64,000 bases of DNA from Pseudomonas viridiflava (lineage in GTDB: Bacteria > Pseudomonadota > Gammaproteobacteria > Pseudomonadales > Pseudomonadaceae), in assembly GCF_900583165.1 (NCBI RefSeq), contig NZ_UTKY01000016.1:1-64000 (forward strand), read 5' to 3'. Below, piece after piece: positions 13,701-25,385 of this stretch. The notes beneath the pieces were generated by a model. The model searched no databases and was not told where the DNA came from. It worked only from the letters and a program-made list of their open reading frames with translations. Positions within the stretch are counted from its first letter, which is position 1, and each line of letters starts with the position of its first letter. The translations under genes were made by a program, and so were the position numbers.

Positions 13701-14964
13701 CGGTGAGCTGGCAATCGCTGATGACTACGGTCGTGAGCGTGAGCGTTACAAGCTGCCGTACGGTGCTGTGATTTCGGTTAAAGAAGGTGACAAGGTCGAC
13801 GCTGGCGCTATCGTGGCCAAGTGGGATCCGCACACTCACCCAATCGTTACCGAAATGAAAGGTACCGTGACCTACGTGGGCATGGAAGAAGGCATCACGA
13901 TCAAGCGTCAGACTGACGAATTGACCGGTATGACCAACATTGAAGTACTCGACGCGAAAGATCGTCCAGCTGCCGGTAAAGACATCCGTCCTGCCGTGAA
14001 GATGGTCGATGACAACGGCAAGGACTTGTTGCTGCCAGGCACTGACGTAATCGCTCAGTACTTCCTGCCAGCCAACGCCCTGGTCGGTGTAGCGGATGGT
14101 GCGAAGATCGCGATCGGTGATGTTATCGCGCGTATCCCGCAAGAAACTTCGAAAACTCGAGACATCACCGGTGGTCTGCCGCGTGTTGCCGACTTGTTCG
14201 AAGCTCGTCGTCCGAAAGAAGCGTCGATTCTGGCTGAAGTCAGCGGCACCATCGCGTTCGGTAAAGAGACCAAGGGCAAGCGCCGTCTGGTTATCACCCC
14301 GAACGACGGTACCGATCCGTACGAAGAGCTGATTCCGAAGTGGCGTCACCTGAACGTCTTCGAAGGCGAACAGGTAAACCGCGGCGAAGTCATCTCCGAC
14401 GGCCCGAGCGACCCACACGACATCCTGCGTCTGCTGGGTGTGAGTGCGCTGGCCAAGTACATCGTTAACGAGATCCAGGACGTTTACCGCCTGCAAGGCG
14501 TGAAGATCAACGATAAGCACATCGAGACCATCCTGCGTCAGATGCTGCGTAAAGTTGAAATCGCTGAATCCGGCGATTCCAGTTTCATCAAGGGCGACCA
14601 GATGGAACTGACTCACGTACTGGTAGAGAACGAGCGCCTGGCGAACGACGAGAAATTCGTTTCCAAGTTCACTCGCGTGCTGCTGGGTATCACCAAGGCG
14701 TCGTTGTCCACTGAGTCGTTCATCTCGGCGGCCTCCTTCCAGGAGACCACTCGCGTACTGACCGAAGCAGCGGTAACCGGCAAGCGCGATTACCTGCGCG
14801 GCCTGAAAGAGAACGTGGTTGTGGGTCGTCTGATCCCGGCTGGTACCGGTTTGGCTTACCACAGCGAGCGCAAGCGCCGCCGTGATGCTGACAAGCCGCT
14901 GCGCGTAAGCGCCAGTGAAGTGGAAGCTGCACTGACCGAAGCGCTGAACTCAAGCGGTAACTGA
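10765..14964 (+). CDS. rpoC: DNA-directed RNA polymerase subunit beta'
   Basis: RpoC carries the catalytic magnesium site of RNA polymerase. The 1399-residue protein has the N-terminal zinc ribbon (CLCGKYKR, then CEKCGVEV, about residues 70-90), the active-site NADFDGD near 460, the bridge helix and trigger loop, and the second zinc site ([13 protein letters not shown], near 892). The start is a TTG (MKDLLNLL) seven bases after a perfect AGGAGG, which leaves little doubt. It is the last gene of the L10-rpoBC transcription unit. Confidence 0.99.
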   Translation: MKDLLNLLKNQGQVEEFDAIRIGLASPEMIRSWSFGEVKKPETINYRTFKPERDGLFCAKIFGPVKDYECLCGKYKRLKHRGVICEKCGVEVALAKVRRERMAHIELASPVAHIWFLKSLPSRIGLLMDMTLRDIERVLYFESYVVIDPGMTTLEKGQLLNDEQYFEALEEFGDDFDARMGAEAVRELLHAIDLEHEIGRLREEIPQTNSETKIKKLSKRLKLMEAFQGSGNLPEWMVLTVLPVLPPDLRPLVPLDGGRFATSDLNDLYRRVINRNNRLKRLLDLSAPDIIVRNEKRMLQEAVDALLDNGRRGRAITGSNKRPLKSLADMIKGKQGRFRQNLLGKRVDYSGRSVITVGPTLRLHQCGLPKKMALELFKPFIFGKLEMRGLATTIKAAKKMVERELPEVWDVLAEVIREHPVLLNRAPTLHRLGIQAFEPVLIEGKAIQLHPLVCAAYNADFDGDQMAVHVPLTLEAQLEARALMMSTNNILSPANGEPIIVPSQDVVLGLYYMTREAINAKGEGRVFADLQEVDRVFRAGEAALHAKVKVRINETVNDRDGGSVSGTRIVDTTVGRALLYQVVPKGLSYDVVNLPMKKKAISKLINQCYRVVGLKETVIFADQLMYTGFAYSTISGVSIGVNDFVIPDEKAQIIGAATDEVKEIESQYASGLVTQGEKYNKVIDLWSKANDEVSKAMMANLSKEKVIDRHGVEVDQESFNSMYMMADSGARGSAAQIRQLAGMRGLMAKPDGSIIETPITANFREGLSVLQYFISTHGARKGLADTALKTANSGYLTRRLVDVAQDLVVTEIDCGTEHGLLMTPHIEGGDVVEPLGERVLGRVIARDVFKPGTEEIIVPAGTLVDEKWVEFIELNSIDEVIVRSPISCETRYGICAKCYGRDLARGHQVNIGEAVGVIAAQSIGEPGTQLTMRTFHIGGAASRTSAADSVQVKNGGTVRLHNLKHVERVDGHLVAVSRSGELAIADDYGRERERYKLPYGAVISVKEGDKVDAGAIVAKWDPHTHPIVTEMKGTVTYVGMEEGITIKRQTDELTGMTNIEVLDAKDRPAAGKDIRPAVKMVDDNGKDLLLPGTDVIAQYFLPANALVGVADGAKIAIGDVIARIPQETSKTRDITGGLPRVADLFEARRPKEASILAEVSGTIAFGKETKGKRRLVITPNDGTDPYEELIPKWRHLNVFEGEQVNRGEVISDGPSDPHDILRLLGVSALAKYIVNEIQDVYRLQGVKINDKHIETILRQMLRKVEIAESGDSSFIKGDQMELTHVLVENERLANDEKFVSKFTRVLLGITKASLSTESFISAASFQETTRVLTEAAVTGKRDYLRGLKENVVVGRLIPAGTGLAYHSERKRRRDADKPLRVSASEVEAALTEALNSSGN

Positions 14965-15002
14965 GTTCTGCGATAAATAAGTCTGGGCCCTGGCAGCCCC
15001 AT

Positions 15003-15038
15003 TCGTCGGATCGAGGCAGTATTGCCTCGGTTCGACGA
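15003..15038 (+). other. Long hairpin downstream of rpoC
   Basis: TCGTCG and CGAGGCA pair with TGCCTCG and CGACGA around a short loop. Outer GC-rich blocks (GGGCCCTGGCAGCCCC before, GGGGAGGTCGGGGCC after) can extend the stem. There is no T-tract directly after it. It may stabilise or process the rpoBC 3' end, or pause polymerase before the rpsL promoter. Confidence 0.6.
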
Positions 15039-15060
15039 GAGGGGAGGTCGGGGCCTTGCC

Positions 15061-15089
15061 TTGACTGGGGACAAGATCCTCTTTAGACT
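15061..15089 (+). promoter_or_regulatory. Sigma70 promoter of the str operon
   Basis: TTGACT (15061-15066) and TAGACT (15084-15089) are spaced by 17 bases. Transcription would begin near 15096 and pass through the leader hairpin before rpsL. Confidence 0.65.
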
Positions 15090-15106
15090 CTTGTACCCCT
15101 AAATTT

Positions 15107-15134
15107 GGCGGGAATTCGTTCCTGCCATTTTGCT
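15107..15134 (+). terminator. Pseudomonas rpsL leader attenuator
   Basis: GGCGGGAA-TTCG-TTCCTGCC is a stem closed by a stable UUCG tetraloop and followed by ATTTTGCTTTT, an intrinsic terminator 47 bases before the rpsL ATG. A conserved terminator-bearing rpsL leader has been described bioinformatically in Pseudomonas; position and form fit. What signal it senses is not shown by the sequence. Confidence 0.75.
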
Positions 15135-15180
15135 TTTCTTGCAAGACAATAGCGTCGCAAGACAACAGTGGAGCTAGTAG

Positions 15181-15552
15181 ATGGCAACTATCAACCAGCT
15201 GGTACGTCAGCCGCGTAAGCGTATCGTCGAGAAATCCGACGTACCTGCGCTGCAGAACTGCCCGCAACGTCGTGGCGTATGCACCCGTGTGTATACCACC
15301 ACGCCGAAAAAACCTAACTCGGCACTGCGTAAAGTATGCCGTGTGCGCCTGACCAACGGTTTCGAGGTTTCCTCGTACATCGGCGGTGAAGGTCACAACC
15401 TGCAAGAGCACAGCGTGGTACTGATCCGCGGCGGTCGTGTAAAAGACTTGCCAGGTGTTCGTTACCACACCGTACGCGGCTCCTTGGATACTTCCGGCGT
15501 TAAAGGTCGTAACCAGGGTCGTTCGAAGTACGGTACCAAGAAGCCTAAGTAG
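15181..15552 (+). CDS. rpsL: 30S ribosomal protein S12
   Basis: S12 lines the decoding centre and controls tRNA selection fidelity. The 123-residue protein carries wild-type Lys43 (TTTPKKPNS) and Lys88 ([10 protein letters not shown]), the main streptomycin-resistance positions, so the target predicts sensitivity. Asp89 is the residue that RimO methylthiolates in this family. It is the first gene of the str operon, behind its own promoter and leader attenuator. Confidence 0.98.
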   Translation: MATINQLVRQPRKRIVEKSDVPALQNCPQRRGVCTRVYTTTPKKPNSALRKVCRVRLTNGFEVSSYIGGEGHNLQEHSVVLIRGGRVKDLPGVRYHTVRGSLDTSGVKGRNQGRSKYGTKKPK

Positions 15553-16141
<589 letters not shown>

Positions 16142-16171
16142 TCTTAGCTTCACTAATTTTGCGAGGGCTTT

Positions 16172-18277
16172 ATGGCTCGTACTACTCCGATTAGCCGCTA
16201 CCGTAACATCGGTATCGTTGCTCACGTGGATGCTGGTAAAACCACCACCACTGAGCGCGTACTGTTTTACACCGGCAAAAGTCACAAAATGGGCGAGGTG
16301 CATGACGGCGCCGCGACCACAGACTGGATGGTTCAGGAGCAGGAGCGTGGTATTACCATTACTTCTGCTGCTATTACCGCCTTCTGGAAAGGTTCCGAGA
16401 AGCAGTACAAAGACGAGCACCGTTTCAACGTCATCGATACCCCAGGCCACGTTGACTTCACCATTGAAGTTGAGCGTTCCCTGCGCGTACTCGACGGCGC
16501 TGTCGTTGTGTTCTGCGGTACCTCGGGTGTTGAGCCTCAGTCGGAAACCGTATGGCGTCAAGCCAACAAATACGGCGTTCCACGTCTTGTTTACGTAAAC
16601 AAGATGGACCGTGCTGGTGCCAACTTCCTGCGCGTGATCGGTCAGATCAAGCAGCGTCTGGGTCACACTCCGGTGCCAATTCAATTGGCAATCGGTTCCG
16701 AAGATAACTTCCAGGGTCAGATCGATCTGATCACCATGGAAGCGGTCTACTGGAATGACTCCGACAAAGGTATGGTTCCTGTTCGTAAGCCTATCCCTGA
16801 AGAGCTTCAGGAACTGGCTGACGAGTGGCGCAACAACATGGTTGAGGCTGCTGCCGAGGCCAGCGAAGAGCTGATGAACAAGTACCTCGAAGGTGAAGAA
16901 CTCACCAACGTGGAAATCAAGGCCGCTCTGCGTCAGCGTACTATCGCTGGTGAGATCGTCTTGGCTGTTTGCGGTTCTTCCTTCAAGAACAAGGGCGTTC
17001 CCCTGGTTCTCGACGCCGTTATCGACTACCTGCCGGCTCCAACTGACATTCCAGCTATCAAGGGCTCCAACCCTGATAACGAAGAAGAAGAGATGGAGCG
17101 TCATGCTGACGACAGCGAGCCGTTCTCGGCTCTGGCGTTCAAGATCGCTACCGACCCATTCGTGGGTACTTTGACCTTCGTCCGCGTTTACTCGGGCGTG
17201 TTGGCATCCGGCGACGGCGTGATCAACTCGGTTAAGGGCAAGAAAGAGCGCGTGGGTCGTATGGTGCAAATGCACGCAAACGCCCGTGAAGAGATCAAGG
17301 AAGTGCGCGCTGGCGACATCGCGGCCCTGATCGGCATGAAGGACGTCACCACCGGTGAAACCTTGTGCGACGCTGCTAAGCCAATCATCCTGGTACGTAT
17401 GGACTTCCCGGAGCCGGTTATCTCGGTTGCCGTAGAGCCTAAGACCAAGGATGACCAGGAAAAAATGGGTATCGCTCTGGGCAAGCTTGCTCAGGAAGAT
17501 CCATCTTTCCGCGTTAAAACTGATGAAGAGACTGGTCAAACGATCATCTCTGGCATGGGCGAGCTGCACCTGGACATCCTGGTTGACCGGATGCGCCGTG
17601 AGTTCAACGTCGAAGCCAACATCGGTAAGCCTCAGGTTTCCTATCGTGAGCGCATCACGAAGAACTGCGAAATCGAAGGCAAGTTCGTTCGTCAGTCCGG
17701 CGGTCGTGGTCAGTTCGGTCACTGCTGGATCCGTTTTGCTCCTGCTGACGAAGGTCAGGAAGGTCTGCAATTCGTGAACGAAGTAGTAGGTGGTGTTGTT
17801 CCTAAGGAATACATCCCTGCTATCCAGAAGGGTATCGAAGAGCAGATGAAGAACGGTGTTGTTGCCGGCTATCCGCTGATCGGCCTGAAAGCAACCGTTT
17901 TTGACGGTTCTTACCACGACGTCGACTCCAACGAGATGGCGTTTAAGGTGGCTGCTTCCATGGCAACCAAGCAACTGGCCCAGAAGGGCGGTGGTGAGTT
18001 GCTTGAGCCAATCATGGCGGTAGAAGTTGTTACACCTGAAGACTATATGGGTGATGTCATGGGCGACCTTAACCGTCGTCGCGGCATGATCTTGGGTATG
18101 GAAGACACGGTTTCCGGCAAAGTGATTCGCGCCGAGGTTCCGTTGGGTGAGATGTTCGGTTATGCGACCGACGTTCGCTCCATGTCCCAGGGTCGCGCAA
18201 GCTACTCTATGGAATTCAAAAAATACAACACAGCTCCGGCGCACATCGCTGAAACTGTATCCAAAAAACAAGGCTGA
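16172..18277 (+). CDS. fusA: Elongation factor G
   Basis: EF-G drives ribosomal translocation and, with RRF, recycling. The 701-residue protein has the GTPase motifs AHVDAGKT (G1, about 18-25), DTPGH (G3) and NKMD (G4), followed by domains II-V; the domain IV tip region [15 protein letters not shown] segment reads [13 protein letters not shown]. It sits in the normal place between rpsG and tuf, so it is the housekeeping copy; other fusA paralogues may exist elsewhere. Confidence 0.98.
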   Translation: MARTTPISRYRNIGIVAHVDAGKTTTTERVLFYTGKSHKMGEVHDGAATTDWMVQEQERGITITSAAITAFWKGSEKQYKDEHRFNVIDTPGHVDFTIEVERSLRVLDGAVVVFCGTSGVEPQSETVWRQANKYGVPRLVYVNKMDRAGANFLRVIGQIKQRLGHTPVPIQLAIGSEDNFQGQIDLITMEAVYWNDSDKGMVPVRKPIPEELQELADEWRNNMVEAAAEASEELMNKYLEGEELTNVEIKAALRQRTIAGEIVLAVCGSSFKNKGVPLVLDAVIDYLPAPTDIPAIKGSNPDNEEEEMERHADDSEPFSALAFKIATDPFVGTLTFVRVYSGVLASGDGVINSVKGKKERVGRMVQMHANAREEIKEVRAGDIAALIGMKDVTTGETLCDAAKPIILVRMDFPEPVISVAVEPKTKDDQEKMGIALGKLAQEDPSFRVKTDEETGQTIISGMGELHLDILVDRMRREFNVEANIGKPQVSYRERITKNCEIEGKFVRQSGGRGQFGHCWIRFAPADEGQEGLQFVNEVVGGVVPKEYIPAIQKGIEEQMKNGVVAGYPLIGLKATVFDGSYHDVDSNEMAFKVAASMATKQLAQKGGGELLEPIMAVEVVTPEDYMGDVMGDLNRRRGMILGMEDTVSGKVIRAEVPLGEMFGYATDVRSMSQGRASYSMEFKKYNTAPAHIAETVSKKQG

Positions 18278-18307
18278 TTCAGTCCTTTAGGCAAGGAGTT
18301 AATTGTC

Positions 18308-19501
18308 GTGGCTAAAGAAAAATTTGATCGTTCCCTACCGCACGTCAACGTTGGCACTATCGGTCACGTTGACCACGGTAAAACCACTCTGACTGCTGCT
18401 CTGACTCGCGTTTGCTCCGAAGTTTTCGGTTCCGCAATCGTTGATTTCGATAAAATCGACAGCGCACCAGAAGAGAAAGCTCGTGGTATCACCATCAACA
18501 CCGCGCACGTTGAATACAACTCGCTGATCCGTCACTACGCTCACGTTGACTGCCCAGGTCACGCTGACTATGTGAAGAACATGATCACCGGTGCTGCCCA
18601 GATGGATGGCGCGATCCTGGTTTGCTCGGCCGCTGATGGTCCGATGCCACAAACCCGCGAGCACATCCTGCTGTCCCGCCAGGTTGGCGTTCCGTACATC
18701 GTGGTTTACCTGAACAAGGCTGACCTGGTAGACGACGCTGAGCTGCTGGAACTGGTTGAGATGGAAGTGCGCGATCTGCTGAGCACTTACGACTTCCCAG
18801 GCGACGACACTCCGATCATCATCGGTTCTGCTCGTATGGCTCTGGAAGGCAAAGACGACAACGAAATGGGCACCACGTCCGTTCGTAAACTGGTAGAGAC
18901 TCTGGACAGCTACATCCCAGATCCAGTTCGTGTTATCGACAAGCCATTCCTGATGCCAATCGAAGACGTGTTCTCGATCTCCGGTCGCGGTACTGTTGTG
19001 ACTGGTCGTATCGAGCGCGGTATCGTTCGCGTTCAAGATCCACTGGAAATCGTTGGTCTGCGTGACACTACCGTCACCACCTGCACCGGTGTTGAAATGT
19101 TCCGTAAGCTGCTCGACGAAGGTCGTGCAGGCGAGAACTGCGGCGTTCTGCTACGTGGTACCAAGCGTGACGACGTTGAGCGTGGCCAGGTTCTGGTTAA
19201 GCCAGGCTCGGTTAAGCCGCACACTACCTTTGAAGCTGAAGTGTACGTGTTGAGCAAAGAAGAAGGCGGTCGTCACACTCCGTTCTTCAAAGGCTACCGT
19301 CCACAGTTCTACTTCCGGACCACTGACGTGACCGGTAACTGCGAACTGCCGGAAGGCGTTGAAATGGTAATGCCAGGCGACAACATCAAAATGGTTGTCA
19401 CCCTGATCAAAACCATCGCAATGGAAGATGGTCTGCGTTTCGCTATTCGTGAAGGCGGTCGTACCGTCGGCGCTGGCGTCGTAGCCAAAATCATCGCTTA
19501 A
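18308..19501 (+). CDS. tuf: Elongation factor Tu
   Basis: EF-Tu delivers aminoacyl-tRNA to the ribosomal A site. The 397-residue protein starts with GTG and has GHVDHGKT (19-26), [20 protein letters not shown] and NKADLVDD, the three GTPase motifs. It is the last gene of the str operon and is followed by a strong terminator. No second tuf is present between tRNA-Thr and tRNA-Trp upstream, so this may be the only copy. Confidence 0.98.
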   Translation: MAKEKFDRSLPHVNVGTIGHVDHGKTTLTAALTRVCSEVFGSAIVDFDKIDSAPEEKARGITINTAHVEYNSLIRHYAHVDCPGHADYVKNMITGAAQMDGAILVCSAADGPMPQTREHILLSRQVGVPYIVVYLNKADLVDDAELLELVEMEVRDLLSTYDFPGDDTPIIIGSARMALEGKDDNEMGTTSVRKLVETLDSYIPDPVRVIDKPFLMPIEDVFSISGRGTVVTGRIERGIVRVQDPLEIVGLRDTTVTTCTGVEMFRKLLDEGRAGENCGVLLRGTKRDDVERGQVLVKPGSVKPHTTFEAEVYVLSKEEGGRHTPFFKGYRPQFYFRTTDVTGNCELPEGVEMVMPGDNIKMVVTLIKTIAMEDGLRFAIREGGRTVGAGVVAKIIA

Positions 19502-19515
19502 TCAGTGATGACTTG

Positions 19516-19547
19516 AAAAAAGCCCCCGCCTAGCGGGGGCTTTTTTT
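19516..19547 (+). terminator. Terminator of the str operon
   Basis: AAAAAAGCCCCCGC-CTA-GCGGGGGCTTTTTTT is a near-perfect intrinsic terminator 14 bases after the tuf stop. Its A-tract on the other side makes it symmetrical, and the S10 promoter begins seven bases later. Confidence 0.95.
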
Positions 19548-19553
19548 ATTGGG

Positions 19554-19582
19554 TTGACACCTATCTGGGGCGTCTATAGAAT
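19554..19582 (+). promoter_or_regulatory. Sigma70 promoter of the S10 operon
   Basis: A consensus TTGACA (19554-19559) lies 17 bases before TAGAAT (19577-19582). It falls between the tuf terminator and rpsJ, giving a leader of about 55 bases. Confidence 0.85.
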
Positions 19583-19644
19583 TGCGCCTCCTTTTAACGG
19601 GCGTATTGCGCTCGCTGGGAATAGCAGCCGGAGTCTGAAATCCA

Positions 19645-19956
19645 ATGCAAAATCAGCAAATCCGTATCAGGTTGAAGGCTTTTGACCATCGCCTGATCGA
19701 CCAATCCACCCAGGAAATCGTGGAAACCGCGAAACGTACTGGTGCACAAGTGCGTGGTCCAATTCCACTGCCTACCCGTAAAGAGCGGTTCACCGTTCTG
19801 GTCTCCCCGCACGTCAACAAAGACGCGCGTGACCAGTACGAGATCCGTACTCATAAGCGCGTACTGGACATCGTCCAGCCAACGGATAAAACCGTTGATG
19901 CACTTATGAAGCTTGATCTGGCGGCCGGTGTGGAAGTACAGATCAGCCTCGGCTAA
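19645..19956 (+). CDS. rpsJ: 30S ribosomal protein S10
   Basis: S10 is a head protein of the 30S subunit and doubles as NusE, the partner of NusB and NusG in antitermination. The 103-residue sequence [20 protein letters not shown] is the universal S10 start, and the loop containing [17 protein letters not shown] is intact. It leads the long S10-spc cluster behind a strong promoter. Confidence 0.98.
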
Positions 19957-20037
19957 GACTTGGGTCTTAGTCGTGTAACGCTCTGAAATGGGCGGCCATA
20001 GCGGGTGAAAGCCCCGTACACTCATGAGGTTTACAAC

Positions 20038-20673
20038 ATGACTATTGGTGTAGTCGGTCGTAAATGCGGTATGACCCGTATTTTCACCGAAGAAGGTGTC
20101 TCCATTCCGGTCACGGTCATTGAGATCGAACCGAATCGCGTCACCCAGTTCAAAACTGAAGAGACCGATGGCTATCGTGCAGTGCAAGTCACTGTCGGCG
20201 AGCGTCGTGCTTCGCGTGTGACTGCTGCTCAAGCAGGTCACTTCGCTAAAGCAAACGTTGCAGCTGGTCGCACTGTTATGGAGTTCCGTCTCGAAGACGG
20301 CGACTACCAGGCTGGCGATCTGATCAACGCTGAAATCTTCGCTGCTGGTCAACTGGTTGATGTAACCGGTCAGTCCAAAGGTAAAGGCTTCCAGGGTACG
20401 ATCAAGCGTTGGAATTTCCGTGGCCAAGACAACACTCACGGTAACTCCGTTTCCCACCGCGTCCCGGGCTCTATTGGCCAGTGCCAGACTCCTGGTCGTG
20501 TATTCAAGGGCAAAAAAATGTCCGGTCATATGGGCGCTGAGCGCGTGACCGTGCAGTCCCTCGAAGTAGTGCGCGTCGACGCTGAACGCAATCTGTTGTT
20601 GGTCAAGGGTGCTGTTCCTGGCGCTACTGGCGGCAACCTGGTTGTACGTCCAGCGGCCAAGGCTCGCGGTTAA
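20038..20673 (+). CDS. rplC: 50S ribosomal protein L3
   Basis: L3 is a primary 23S rRNA binder near the peptidyl transferase centre. The 211-residue form starting [16 protein letters not shown] is the standard one; an in-frame start at 20005 would add eleven unrelated residues. ATGAGGT provides the ribosome binding site. The central extension with [18 protein letters not shown] includes the conserved glutamine that is methylated by PrmB in enteric bacteria. Confidence 0.98.
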   Translation: MTIGVVGRKCGMTRIFTEEGVSIPVTVIEIEPNRVTQFKTEETDGYRAVQVTVGERRASRVTAAQAGHFAKANVAAGRTVMEFRLEDGDYQAGDLINAEIFAAGQLVDVTGQSKGKGFQGTIKRWNFRGQDNTHGNSVSHRVPGSIGQCQTPGRVFKGKKMSGHMGAERVTVQSLEVVRVDAERNLLLVKGAVPGATGGNLVVRPAAKARG

Positions 20674-20685
20674 GGGGAAGCTGAC

Positions 20686-21288
20686 ATGCAATTAAATGTA
20701 AATGACGCTCAAGCGATCGAAGTTTCCGAACTGACATTTGGCGGCGAATTCAACGAGACGCTGGTTCACCAAGCAGTCGTGGCCTACATGGCCGGCGGCC
20801 GTCAAGGTAGCAAGCAGCAAAAGACCCGTTCCGACGTACGTGGTGGCGGTAAGCGCCCTTGGCGTCAGAAAGGCACTGGCCGTGCTCGTGCCGGTACTAT
20901 CCGTAGCCCAATCTGGCGTGGCGGCGGTACCACTTTCGCAGCTCGTCCACAGGATCACTCTCAGAAGCTCAACAAGAAGATGTATCGCGCAGCACTGCGC
21001 TCCATCCTTGCTGAACTCGTGCGTACTGATCGTCTGGTCGTGGTTCAAGACTTCGCTGTTGAAAGTCCAAAGACCAAAGATCTGCTGGGCAAACTGAACA
21101 ACATGAGCCTGACCGATGTTTTGATCGTGTCTGAAGCTGTTGATCAGAACCTGTACCTGGCTGCTCGTAACCTGCCACACGTTGATGTACGTGACGTGCA
21201 AGGTTCCGATCCAGTTAGTCTGATCGCATACGACAAGGTGTTGATCACCGTGTCGGCCGTGAAGAAATTCGAGGAGCTGCTGGGATGA
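20686..21288 (+). CDS. rplD: 50S ribosomal protein L4
   Basis: L4 lines the peptide exit tunnel. The 200-residue sequence has the tunnel loop (about 45-100, with [19 protein letters not shown]). In enteric bacteria L4 represses the S10 operon; whether it does so here cannot be read from the short rpsJ leader. Its last four bases (ATGA) overlap the rplW start. Confidence 0.98.
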
Positions 21289-21584
21289 ACCAGGAACGCG
21301 TATTTAAAGTTCTGCTTGGCCCGCACGTTTCCGAAAAGGCTACGGTTCTGGCTGACAAGAAAGGCCAGTTCGTTTTCAAGGTTGCAACTGACGCAACCAA
21401 GCTGGAAATCAAGAAGGCCGTCGAAAGCCTGTTCAGCGTGAAAGTAGAGCGTGTTACTACCCTGAATGTTCTGGGTAAGAGCAAGCGCACTGCTCGCGGT
21501 CTGGGCAAGCGTAATGACTGGAAGAAGGCAGTTATCTCCCTTCAGCCAGGCCAAGATCTCGATTTCAGCAGCAGTGCTGAGTAA
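21285..21584 (+). CDS. rplW: 50S ribosomal protein L23
   Basis: L23 sits at the tunnel exit and is the docking site for trigger factor and SRP. The 99-residue sequence includes the conserved PHVSEKAT start region and [15 protein letters not shown]. It overlaps rplD by ATGA, indicating coupled translation. Confidence 0.98.
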
Positions 21585-21598
21585 GGAAGGGGTGCATC

Positions 21599-22423
21599 AT
21601 GGCAATCGTTAAATGCAAACCGACTTCCCCTGGCCGCCGTTTTGTGGTCAAGGTGGTCAACCAGGAGCTGCATAAAGGCGCTCCTCACGCACCGCTGCTC
21701 GAGAAAAAATCGAAGTCTGGTGGTCGTAACAACAATGGTCGCATTACCACTCGTCACATCGGTGGTGGCCATAAGCAGCATTATCGTCTGGTCGACTTCC
21801 GTCGCAACGACAAAGATGGCATCTCTGCCACTGTCGAGCGTATCGAATACGATCCAAACCGTACTGCTCACATCGCTCTGCTGCTGTACGCAGATGGCGA
21901 GCGTCGCTACATCATCGCCCCTAAAGGCGTGAGCGCTGGCGACCAGCTGATCGCAGGTGCTCTGGCACCGATCAAGCCGGGCAACGCTCTGCAACTGCGT
22001 AACATTCCAGTTGGTAGCACCGTACACGGCATCGAATTGAAGCCAGGTAAAGGCGCGCAAATCGCTCGTTCCGCTGGTGCTTCGGCTCAGCTGATCGCTC
22101 GTGAAGGTGTCTACGTGACCCTGCGTCTGCGTTCTGGTGAGATGCGTAAAGTGCTGGCTGAATGCCGCGCGACCCTGGGTGAAGTCTCGAACTCCGAGCA
22201 CAGCCTGCGTTCGCTGGGTAAAGCTGGTGCCAAACGCTGGCGTGGCGTTCGCCCAACCGTTCGTGGTGTTGCCATGAACCCGGTTGACCACCCACACGGT
22301 GGTGGTGAAGGTCGTACCTCTGGTGGTCGTCATCCGGTATCGCCATGGGGCTTCCCGACTAAGGGCGCGAAGACTCGTGGTAATAAGCGTACCGACAAAA
22401 TGATCGTCCGTCGTCGCAAGTAA
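21599..22423 (+). CDS. rplB: 50S ribosomal protein L2
   Basis: L2 is essential for subunit association and peptidyl transfer. The 274-residue length is standard. The highly conserved C-terminal block [20 protein letters not shown] contains the histidine linked to activity. The gene follows rplW by 14 bases with GGAAGGGG as ribosome binding site. Confidence 0.98.
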   Translation: MAIVKCKPTSPGRRFVVKVVNQELHKGAPHAPLLEKKSKSGGRNNNGRITTRHIGGGHKQHYRLVDFRRNDKDGISATVERIEYDPNRTAHIALLLYADGERRYIIAPKGVSAGDQLIAGALAPIKPGNALQLRNIPVGSTVHGIELKPGKGAQIARSAGASAQLIAREGVYVTLRLRSGEMRKVLAECRATLGEVSNSEHSLRSLGKAGAKRWRGVRPTVRGVAMNPVDHPHGGGEGRTSGGRHPVSPWGFPTKGAKTRGNKRTDKMIVRRRK

Positions 22424-22439
22424 ATAGAGGGATACGACA

Positions 22440-22715
22440 GTGCCACGTTCTCTGAAAAAAGGTCCTTTTATTGATCTTCACCTACTGAAGAAGATCGAAG
22501 TGGCGGCGGAAAAGAACGATCGCAAACCAGTTAAGACCTGGTCGCGTCGTTCGATGATCCTGCCACAAATGGTCGGTCTGACCATCGCAGTACACAACGG
22601 TCGTCAACACGTCCCAGTTCTCGTTAACGAAGACATGGTCGGCCACAAACTAGGCGAGTTTGCCGGTACCCGCACTTATCGTGGGCACGTGGCAGACAAG
22701 AAAGCCAAGCGTTAA
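22440..22715 (+). CDS. rpsS: 30S ribosomal protein S19
   Basis: S19 forms a complex with S13 in the 30S head near the A-site tRNA. The 91-residue protein starts at a GTG and reads [18 protein letters not shown]; the conserved block [14 protein letters not shown] is near the end. GAGGGA lies just upstream of the start. Confidence 0.98.
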   Translation: MPRSLKKGPFIDLHLLKKIEVAAEKNDRKPVKTWSRRSMILPQMVGLTIAVHNGRQHVPVLVNEDMVGHKLGEFAGTRTYRGHVADKKAKR

Positions 22716-22726
22716 GGGGTTAGGAA

Positions 22727-23059
22727 ATGGAAGTAGCCGCTAAGTTGTCGGGCGCTCGAATCTCCGCCCAGAAAGCCCGCTTGGTCGCCGACCAGATCCG
22801 CGGGAAGAAGGTGGGCGAAGCGCTCAACCTGTTGGCTTTCAGCAGTAAGAAAGCCGCCGAGATCATGAAGAAAGTGCTGGAGTCGGCCGTAGCCAACGCC
22901 GAGCATAACGAAGGCGCAGACGTTGATGACCTGAAGGTCAGCACCGTTTTCGTCAACGAAGGGCGTTCGCTGAAGCGCATCATGCCGCGTGCCAAAGGCC
23001 GTGCTGATCGCATCGTCAAGCGGTCTTGCCATATCACTGTCAAGGTTGCTGACAAGTAA
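22727..23059 (+). CDS. rplV: 50S ribosomal protein L22
   Basis: L22 contributes to the exit tunnel constriction with L4. The 110-residue length matches the family. The beta-hairpin loop near residues 80-100 ([14 protein letters not shown]) that reaches into the tunnel is intact, with no macrolide-resistance type deletion or duplication. Confidence 0.98.
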
Positions 23060-23072
23060 CGGAGTCGAAGAG

Positions 23073-23759
23073 ATGGGTCAGAAAGTACATCCCATTGGCA
23101 TTCGCCTGGGAATCGTCAAGGAGCACACCTCCGTCTGGTACGCAGACGGTCGGACTTATGCGGACTATTTGTTCGCTGATCTGAAGGTGCGTGAGTATCT
23201 CCAAGACAAACTAAAAAGCGCGTCCGTAAGCCGTATCGATATCCATCGTCCGGCACAAACTGCACGTATCACCATCCACACCGCTCGTCCAGGTATCGTT
23301 ATCGGGAAGAAAGGTGAAGATGTTGAGAAACTGCGTCAGGACCTGACCAAGCAAATGGGTGTGCCTGTGCACATCAATATCGAAGAGATCCGCAAGCCGG
23401 AGCTCGACGGTATGCTGGTTGCGCAGAGCGTAGCTCAGCAGCTGGAGCGTCGCGTAATGTTCCGTCGTGCTATGAAGCGCGCCGTACAGAACGCTATGCG
23501 CATTGGTGCCAAAGGCATCAAAATCCAAGTGAGCGGTCGTCTCGGCGGTGCTGAAATCGCACGTACTGAATGGTATCGCGAAGGTCGTGTGCCACTGCAC
23601 ACCCTGCGTGCCGACATCGACTATGCCAACTACGAAGCTCACACCACTTACGGTGTGATCGGTGTAAAGGTTTGGATCTTCAAAGGCGAAGTAATTGGTG
23701 GTCGCCAAGAAGAACTGAAACCACAAGCACCAGCGCCTCGTAAAAAAGCTGCTAAGTAA
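23073..23759 (+). CDS. rpsC: 30S ribosomal protein S3
   Basis: S3 lies at the mRNA entry channel and has helicase activity with S4 and S5. The 228-residue protein starting [18 protein letters not shown] is the family standard; the open frame extends further upstream but that part overlaps rplV in another frame. The KH domain [11 protein letters not shown] motif (about residues 70-85) is present. GGAGTCGAAGAG precedes the ATG. Confidence 0.98.
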
Positions 23760-23771
23760 GGGGTACGCCAA

Positions 23772-24185
23772 ATGTTGCAACCTAAGCGTACGAAGTTCCG
23801 CAAGCAGATGACAGGCCACAACCGTGGTCTGGCTCAGCGCGGTAGCAAAGTCAGCTTCGGCGAGTTCGCGCTGAAGTCTGTAGCTCGTGGTCGTCTCACC
23901 GCTCGTCAGATCGAGTCAGCGCGTCGTGCTCTGACCCGTCACGTAAAACGTGGCGGCAAGATCTGGATCCGTGTATTCCCGGACAAGCCGATCTCCAAGA
24001 AGCCTCTCGAAGTGCGGATGGGTAAAGGTAAGGGTAACGTGGAATACTGGGTAGCCCAGATTCAGCCAGGCAAAGTCCTGTATGAAATCGAGGGTGTTTC
24101 TGAAGAGCTGGCGCGTGAGGCTTTCGCCCTGGCTGCTGCAAAGCTGCCGCTCGCCACCTCCTTTGTTAAACGGACGGTGATGTGA
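23772..24185 (+). CDS. rplP: 50S ribosomal protein L16
   Basis: L16 organises the A-site tRNA binding region of the 50S subunit. The 137-residue protein starts [15 protein letters not shown]; the conserved arginine in the [14 protein letters not shown] region is the type hydroxylated by YcfD in enteric bacteria. The stop overlaps the rpmC start by one base (TGATG). Confidence 0.98.
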
Positions 24186-24376
24186 TGAAAGCGAATGAAC
24201 TTCGTGAAAAATCCGCACAGCAGCTGAACGAGCAACTGCTCGGCTTGCTGCGCGACCAGTTCAATCTGCGTATGCAGAAAGCAACTGGCCAGTTGGGGCA
24301 GTCGCATCTGCTCTCGCAAGTTAAGCGTGACATCGCTCGCGTGAAGACTGTGCTCAACCAGCAGGCAGGTAAGTGA
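24185..24376 (+). CDS. rpmC: 50S ribosomal protein L29
   Basis: L29 lies beside the tunnel exit next to L23. The 63-residue helical-hairpin protein starts [21 protein letters not shown] one codon earlier (24182) is in frame, but the ATG at 24185 overlaps the rplP stop as TGATG, the common coupling arrangement. Confidence 0.97.
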
Positions 24377-24378
24377 TC

Positions 24379-24645
24379 ATGGCTGAAGCCGAAAAGACTG
24401 TCCGTACGCTGACTGGCCGTGTTGTCAGCGACAAGATGGACAAAACCATCACCGTTTTGATCGAGCGTCGCGTTAAGCACCCGATCTACGGTAAATATGT
24501 TAAGCGTTCGACTAAGCTGCACGCGCACGACGAAACCAATCAGTGCCACATCGGCGACAAAGTCACTATTCGTGAAACTCGTCCGCTGGCCAAGACCAAG
24601 TCTTGGGCACTGGTTGATGTTCTCGAACGCGCTGTGGAAGTCTAA
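24379..24645 (+). CDS. rpsQ: 30S ribosomal protein S17
   Basis: S17 is a primary 16S rRNA binder of the 30S body. The 88-residue OB-fold protein starts [17 protein letters not shown]; a GTG two codons earlier is in frame but overlaps the rpmC stop and is not needed. The signature [18 protein letters not shown] is near the C-terminus. Confidence 0.97.
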   Translation: MAEAEKTVRTLTGRVVSDKMDKTITVLIERRVKHPIYGKYVKRSTKLHAHDETNQCHIGDKVTIRETRPLAKTKSWALVDVLERAVEV

Positions 24646-24668
24646 GGACTAGGGGTCGGAGAAATTAT

Positions 24669-25037
24669 ATGATTCAGACTCAATCCATGCTCGATGTGGC
24701 CGATAACAGCGGCGCTCGCCGTGTTATGTGCATCAAGGTGCTGGGTGGCTCCCATCGTCGTTACGCTGGTATCGGTGACATCATCAAAGTTACCGTGAAG
24801 GAAGCAATTCCTCGCGGTAAAGTGAAAAAAGGCCAAGTGATGACTGCTGTTGTAGTCCGCACTCGTCACGGCGTACGTCGTGCTGATGGCTCCATTATCC
24901 GCTTTGATGGCAACGCTGCTGTTCTTCTGAACAACAAGCAAGAGCCGATCGGCACCCGTATCTTTGGGCCAGTGACCCGTGAACTTCGTACTGAGAAGTT
25001 CATGAAGATCGTCTCGCTCGCCCCAGAAGTGCTGTAA
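24669..25037 (+). CDS. rplN: 50S ribosomal protein L14
   Basis: L14 forms part of an intersubunit bridge and is the docking site of the silencing factor RsfS. The 122-residue length and the start [20 protein letters not shown] are universal. In enteric bacteria it begins the spc operon, but no promoter or terminator is visible in the 23-base gap after rpsQ, so S10 and spc genes appear continuous here. Confidence 0.98.
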   Translation: MIQTQSMLDVADNSGARRVMCIKVLGGSHRRYAGIGDIIKVTVKEAIPRGKVKKGQVMTAVVVRTRHGVRRADGSIIRFDGNAAVLLNNKQEPIGTRIFGPVTRELRTEKFMKIVSLAPEVL

Positions 25038-25048
25038 GGAGATCCGAC

Positions 25049-25363
25049 ATGCAAAAGATTCGTCGTGACGACGAGATCATCGTGATCGCCGGCAAAGACA
25101 AAGGTAAGCGCGGTAAGGTGCTTAAGGTTCTCGCTAATAACCGTCTGGTTATCGGTGGTCTGAACCTAGTTAAGCGTCATACCAAGCCTAACCCGATGTC
25201 GGGCGTGCAGGGCGGTATCGTCGAGAAAGAAGCTCCGCTGGATGCTTCTAACGTCGCCATCTTCAACGGCGAAACCAACAAGGCTGACCGCGTTGGTTTC
25301 AAAGTAGAAGACGGTAAGAAAATTCGTGTCTTCAAGTCGACCCAAAAAGCGGTTGATGCTTGA
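25049..25363 (+). CDS. rplX: 50S ribosomal protein L24
   Basis: L24 is one of the two assembly-initiator proteins of the 50S subunit. The 104-residue protein has a KOW motif near the start ([18 protein letters not shown]) and the block [21 protein letters not shown] precedes the ATG by eight bases. Confidence 0.98.
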   Translation: MQKIRRDDEIIVIAGKDKGKRGKVLKVLANNRLVIGGLNLVKRHTKPNPMSGVQGGIVEKEAPLDASNVAIFNGETNKADRVGFKVEDGKKIRVFKSTQKAVDA

Positions 25364-25385
25364 ACACTGCTAGGTAGATTAGACC

